Of a stretch of 51,433 nucleotides of DNA, positions 47,351-51,433 are shown piece by piece (the stretch's first letter is position 1; every line of letters begins with the position of its first letter). The notes beneath the pieces were generated by a model. The model searched no databases. It saw only the letters and a program-made list of their open reading frames with translations, and was not told where the DNA came from. Location: NCBI GenBank assembly GCA_023375785.1, contig SZWC01002409.1, positions 132,359 through 183,791 on the forward strand, given 5' to 3'. The position numbers and the translations under genes were made by a program. This stretch comes from Penium margaritaceum. Taxonomy: Eukaryota; Streptophyta; Zygnematophyceae; Desmidiales; Peniaceae.

Positions 47351-48062
47351 TGTTAAAAAGTGCCCCTGCCATGGATGCCGTTTGCCGTTTACCTGGTCCG
47401 ACCACTGGAGAGTGGTTGGATGTCCAATCTGATTGCAGATTTGTACTCCTTGGATTTTCCATGCAATTTGGAGCTTTCAGTTGCTCGATTTGGTTGAGAA
47501 TTCAGAGAGTTAGCCCTACCCAAAGTTTGGGTGGTGAGGCGGATGGAATCTGGTACCCGTCCGGGGTGACAAGATACTCCACCACCGGTGGTCCGTGTTC
47601 AGCTCCAACTGGCTCCGTAGACCCCAAGGCCCTAGAGGAAGCAACCGGGGAGGTCCCCTGGACCAGGGCGAGCCACCCTTCGACTTGTCAATCAAGAAAA
47701 GGCGCTTCAAGCCGTCGTCGGCTCGTGTCGGAGACGACTCGCGTCGGTGGCAGCCAAAGGCGGCTCCACCAAGGGTTGCTTGGATGGGCGTAGAAGGGGC
47801 TATACTACTCCGATTTGGGCGTGCTTGGATGCATTGGAAAGCTCAGATCACGGGCTATAAGCATCTGATGTAATCTCACCATGATAACTTACCATTAATG
47901 ATTCGCAGCCTTTCTCAGTTTCCACAATCTGTATTCTGCCAGAATTCTGCTCCCTTGGTGTTGTGGCGACCCAAAGCACACACCTCCCTTGGAAGTCTCT
48001 TTGTACTAAGTAGCCGTGGACACTTAGGCAGTTCAGGGCATGCCAGGACAACATTCCTGACA
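47351..48062 (+). repeat. B2 5' LTR (about 712 bp)
   Basis: Starts TGTTAAAAAGTGCCCCTGCC at the satellite boundary, like the family-B starts at 8751 and 17637. I place the end at TGACA (48062), just before the primer site. No second LTR is available here to confirm it. Confidence 0.7.
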
Positions 48063-48065
48063 AAG

Positions 48066-48079
48066 GGTTATGGGCCCAC
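48066..48079 (+). other. B2 primer-binding site: complement of the initiator tRNA anticodon arm
   Basis: GGTTATGGGCCCAC, 3 bases after the proposed LTR end. It is exactly complementary to GTGGGCCCATAACC, the anticodon stem-loop of plant initiator tRNA-Met. Drosophila copia is known to be primed by a 5' half-tRNA cut in this loop. There is no 3'-end type site (TGGTATCAGAG) near here. The terminal CCAC fits plant rather than animal initiator tRNA. Confidence 0.75.
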
Positions 48080-48187
48080 AGCCCTGACCTGCCTACCAAG
48101 ACGTTCACGGCTTCTGCAACGCACGGGTGCGTCGTCTCGGACGAGCTCGCCGTCGCACGTTGAGACTGTCCATTGTAGAAGTTCAAC

Positions 48188-49045
48188 ATGGCGCAAAAGA
48201 CAGAGTCCTCGCCCATCCAGAAGTACATGGGCGGCCCAGGCTTTGGGCTGTGGCGGTGGCATTCTGAGATCTACCTCGCGCACAAGGGACTGCTGGAGCT
48301 CATGAAGGGCACAGAGGTTCAAGATGCGAGCGCAACGATCGAGGAGAAGACGGCCTTCGCAAGGAAGAACACGGAGGCGCTGATGCTCCTATTGTCGGCG
48401 CTGCATGAATCTCAGTGGGGCTACATCCAAGGTTGCGACCTAGCAGCTGACACGTGGAAGAAGCTCTGCTCCATCCACCAATCAACATCCCTAGCCAACA
48501 AGATCTTCGCAATGAAGCGACTCTTGGCCGTGAGGATCGAGGAGGGTGAGGACGTCATTTCTGCCATGCAACAGATCGAGTCTCTTGCCTCACAATGCAA
48601 TGATGTGGGGTGGAAGATTGTCACAAAGATGCAAGCGATGGCGCTCCTCATGGCTCTACCTGACAGTTGGGGTCCTCTCATCGCCGTGCTGGGAGGTTGG
48701 GAGGAGGATAAACTCACCTGCGGCGCAGTCGCCGAGTACATCCAGAACGAGGTGCACCGTCGGAGCGGTGGCGAGACCTCATCATCCTCAACAGCCCTGG
48801 TCACCAAAACCCAGGGTGGCAGCAGCAGCGGCAAGCAAGGTGGCGGTAAGGGCGGCGGCAAGAAGGGCGCCAAGAAAGGTGCATGCCATCACTGTGGCAA
48901 GGAGGGCCATTTGGCCAAGGAGTGCCCGGAGGAGGCGCAGGCCGGCGGCAAAGGCGCCAAAGGCAAGAAGGCGCTCCTCAACGGCACAAGGAACCATGAC
49001 CTGAAGGGCGCCAACTGGCGGTGCCTCGACTCAGGTGCGGAGTAG
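48188..49045 (+). CDS. gag: Copia Gag (B2) with start of protease
   Basis: 285 residues from the ATG at 48188, the first ATG that opens this frame 108 bp after the primer site. The N-terminal two thirds is a copia Gag (UBN2-type: W-K-K-L about residue 94, K-R-L-L and S-L-A-S-Q-C-N-D). It is followed by a Gly/Lys/Ser-rich linker (about 200-230) and a complete CX2CX4HX4C zinc knuckle (C233, C236, H241, C246) for RNA binding. The frame ends at D281-S-G-A-E, the protease active-site motif, where TAG (49043) stands in place of the GAG codon in B1. As it stands it could make Gag but no protease. Gag forms the cytoplasmic virus-like particle. Confidence 0.9.
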   Translation: MAQKTESSPIQKYMGGPGFGLWRWHSEIYLAHKGLLELMKGTEVQDASATIEEKTAFARKNTEALMLLLSALHESQWGYIQGCDLAADTWKKLCSIHQSTSLANKIFAMKRLLAVRIEEGEDVISAMQQIESLASQCNDVGWKIVTKMQAMALLMALPDSWGPLIAVLGGWEEDKLTCGAVAEYIQNEVHRRSGGETSSSSTALVTKTQGGSSSGKQGGGKGGGKKGAKKGACHHCGKEGHLAKECPEEAQAGGKGAKGKKALLNGTRNHDLKGANWRCLDSGAE

Positions 49046-49405
49046 CATACCCAAGTCAAGAAGGTGGGGTTCATCAACTACACCAAGTCTGTCAAGTCCA
49101 TGGTGGTTGCGAACGACAGGGACAAACCTGCGGCCGGCCAAGGTGATGTGGACGTGGAGGTGGAGGTTGGTGGTAAAAAGGCGCAATGTGTTATCCAAAA
49201 TGTGCAACATGTCCCTGGCCTGGCTGACATTTTGAGTGTGAGCCGCTTGACAGACAAGGGCTATGAAGTGCTCTTCCGCAGGAACGGTGCAGTCGTGCGG
49301 ATGGACGGCGGCGGCGAAGTTGTGCTCGAGTCGAAGCGCGAGGGAGGCCTCTACATCGTTGCAACCAAGGTCGTCCCCTTGGCAACGGACGCAACAGACC
49401 CGTGA
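49046..49405 (+). pseudogene. Copia protease remainder and spacer (B2)
   Basis: Continues the gag frame after the TAG. It aligns without gaps to B1 15849-16211 (V-G-F-I-N-Y, D-V-D-V-E-V, V-S-R-L-T-D-K-G-Y, E-G-G-L-Y-I-V). The active-site D-S-G lies before the stop, so the domain is split. It ends in TGA at 49403, at the same aligned codon where B1 has TAG (16209). Confidence 0.85.
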
Positions 49406-50584
49406 GCACGCGTCGTCAACCTCGCAAAAGACGGGGAAGCAGACCTGCAGCTGTGGCATCGGCGGGTGGGGCACTCGTCGCCCGCAGTCGTACAAGAGAT
49501 GGCGAAGCGCGACATGGTTCGCGACCTCAACATCACCAGTGCAGCAGACGCAGTAGCAGATTCCGCGAAGCACAAGTGCGAGCCTTGCATCGTGGGCAAG
49601 GCGAAGCGCAAGCCGCTCGAAGACGGACAACGGTGGGCCGAGAACTTGCTCGAGGTCGTAAATAGTGATGTGTGCAGAACGATCAAGACGCCGTCCATTG
49701 GGGGCGCGCGGTACTTTGTCACCTTCATCGACGATTGCAACAGAGAAGTCTACGTCTACTTCATGAAGCGGAAGAGCGATGTGCTGGACCGGCTAAAGAA
49801 GTACGTCGCAGCGGTGGAGAGGCAAACTGGCCGCAAGGTCAGAGCGCTACGCAGCAACAATGGTGGCGAGTACGTGGGCTGCGGAGGGTGGCTGAAGGAG
49901 CAAGGCATTGAGTGGCAGCCGACCACTCCGTACACACCCCACTCAAATGGTGTGGCAGAGCGTGCGAACCAGACTCTACTCACCATGGCGCGGACGATGC
50001 TCGTGGACGCTAAATTGTCACCGAGCCTGTGGGCCGAGGCCGTGAGTACGGCGTGCTTCATCGCCAACCTCACCCCAACAGAAGTGCTGAAGGGGAAAGG
50101 CGGCTGGAAGACGCCGCACGAGGCTTGGAGCGGGCGCAAACCAAGCGTGGCGTACCTGAAGGCGTTCGGGTGCAAGGCGCACGCGTTGGTGCAGGTCGCG
50201 CAAAAGAATGACTCCAAACTGGACCTGCGTGCAAAGGCGTACGCGTTTGTCGGTTACGAGAGTGCGCTCAAGGCGTACCGCCTCTTCGATCCACGAACGC
50301 AAGACGTCATCACCAGCCGCGACGTCACGTTTTATGAGCAGGAGAGCTACTATAGCAGCACCAACATTGATGCAGCGCACTCTCCAAAGCAGGGGGAGTG
50401 GTTCCAACTCCTTGAACGTGAGGAGGAGCCGGCGGCTGCAGAGGTCAATGACGCGTCTTCGGAGGATGACGGTGCTGGAGCGCAGCAGGGCAATGCAGCA
50501 GGTGCAGGTGCCGCTGGAGCGCAAGACCCAGCAGTCGACGCGGAGGAATCCGCGAACGAGGACAACGTTGCAGCGGAGCAGTAG
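49406..50584 (+). pseudogene. Copia integrase (B2), catalytic Asp replaced
   Basis: Same frame. Pre-integrase zinc region (W-H-R-R-V-G-H, C-E-P-C-I-V-G-K), then the DDE core: D (49667), then S-N-N-G-G-E where copia integrases have S-D-N-G-G-E, so the second catalytic Asp is Asn (AAC at 49856-49858), and E at 49958 (V-A-E-R-A-N). B1 keeps Asp at this place. The downstream G-W-K-T-P and F-G-C-K-A-H stretch is normal for the family. An acidic, Ala-rich linker follows, ending in TAG at 50582. Even without the stops this integrase would be expected to be inactive. Confidence 0.92.
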
Positions 50585-51433
50585 CAGGACCCGCAGCCAG
50601 CGTCACCAAGGTTGCCGCGTTGCAGTCGAAGGCGACGGAATGCGGCGAAGCGGTATGACGCAAGCACGGGGCGCTGGGTCGGCATGGCGCGGTGCATGAT
50701 GGCAGCCGCAAAGGAGCCGACAACCGTGCAAGAGGCGCTTGCATGGCCTGACGGGCAGCAGTGGGGCGAAGCAATAAGATCTGAACTTGCGTCCATTGCT
50801 GAGAACGGCACTTGGGAGTTGGTGGATTGGCCTGAGGGGGCGAAGGTGATCAGCTCCAAGTGGGTGTTCAAGGTGAGGCTCACCAATCACAGCAAGGTGG
50901 AGAAATATTAGGCACGGCTAGTGGCAAAGGGGTACGTGCAGCGGAAAGGCGAACACTACGATGAGACGTTCGCGACCGTCGCCAAGTTCACAAGCATCCG
51001 GACGATCCTTGCGGTGGCAGCCGCAAAGAACATGGAGATCCACCAAATGGATGTCAAGACAGCATTCCTGAACGGCATCATCGACAAGGAGATCTACCTT
51101 GAGGTGCCGGAGGGGGTGGATGCGCCGGAGGGCAAAGTGTGCAAGCTGCGGAAGGCCTTGTACGGGCTGAAACAGGTGCCCAGGTGCTGGTACCAGCAGA
51201 TGGACGACTACATGGCGGAGCTCGGCTTCAAGCGCTGTGAGTCAGACCACAGCGTGTACGTGCGGTGCAACAAGGGACTCCATCAGATTGTCGCACTCTA
51301 CGTGGACGACCTGATCCGGTGTTCATCAGATCTGGCGGCTTTGCAGCAGCTCAATGAGCAGCTGAGCAGCAGATTTAAGATGACGGACATGGGGGAGCTG
51401 GAGTATTACCTCGGGGTGAGCATCACGCGGAAC
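50585..51433 (+). pseudogene. Copia reverse transcriptase, N-terminal and palm part (B2)
   Basis: Same frame after the TAG. W-x-x-A-I-R-S-E-L and K-W-V-F-K-V lead in, then a TAG (50909) where the family usually has Lys before A-R-L-V-A-K-G-Y. The palm motifs are intact: M-D-V-K-T-A-F-L-N-G (first catalytic Asp at 51050), A-L-Y-G-L-K-Q, and Y-V-D-D at 51299-51310. The frame is open to the window end. It would copy RNA to DNA in the particle; here it can only be made by reading through or by using an internal start. Confidence 0.93.

Larger units (their letters stand above)
47351..51433 (+). mobile_element. Element B2: Ty1/copia retrotransposon, 5' part (runs off the window)
   Basis: 5' LTR 47351-48062, half-tRNA primer site at 48066, then one reading frame from 48188 to the window end in the order gag, protease, integrase, reverse transcriptase, which is the copia order. 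Four in-frame stops (49043, 49403, 50582, 50909) but no frameshift in 3.2 kb. GC-rich compared with the surrounding satellite. RNase H and the 3' LTR lie beyond the window, so neither the target duplication nor LTR divergence can be checked. Confidence 0.95.

Noticed and set aside
47351..48187. Protein frames of 64-147 codons in the B2 LTR and leader
   Set aside because: They lie in the LTR or leader, overlap each other on both strands, and show no family motif.

Overview
This window reads as eukaryotic, satellite-rich heterochromatin of a centromeric or pericentromeric type. I see no host gene, no RNA gene and nothing prokaryotic. About two thirds is a tandem satellite with a monomer of about 190 bp. 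The rest is LTR retrotransposons and small transposons that inserted into it and into each other. A green-plant (streptophyte) host is suggested by the retrotransposon primer sites: families A and C carry the plant-type complement of the initiator tRNA-Met 3' end (TGGTATCAGAGC; animals have a different base in this stretch). Family B carries the complement of the plant-type initiator anticodon arm (GGTTATGGGCCCAC). The species cannot be told from the sequence.

Layout. 1-12021: satellite in one orientation, including a 17-monomer higher-order repeat of 3227 bp present twice, and a short family-B LTR scrap at 8751. 12022-19129: a transposon island. It holds a decayed family-B copia gag/pol fragment (B1) into whose gag zinc knuckle a complete family-A element (A1) has inserted. 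Next comes an inverted family-B 3' end (RNase H plus LTR), a scrap of satellite, and the 3' half of another family-A element (A3). From 18028 onward all satellite runs in the opposite orientation. 23698-27436: family-A element A2 in satellite. 28399-31426: family-C element on the minus strand, with two 669-bp LTRs and a perfect 5-bp target duplication. 31895-32349: assembly gap. 33189 and 39721: two copies of a 487-bp MITE inside a duplicated satellite block of about 3.5 kb. 36421-38570: an apparently perfect 380-bp dimeric higher-order array. 47351-51433: family-B copia element B2 (5' LTR, primer site, gag, protease, integrase, most of reverse transcriptase), running off the window.

How the parts relate. 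Only family B encodes recognisable copia replication proteins, and both copies here carry in-frame stops. Families A and C are non-autonomous: A carries LTRs, primer site, polypurine tract and a gag-like frame only; C carries LTRs and a primer site but no protein I recognise. Both would need enzymes from elsewhere. Three single N positions are flanked by direct duplications of 208-354 bp and look like unmerged contig overlaps, so local lengths there should not be trusted.
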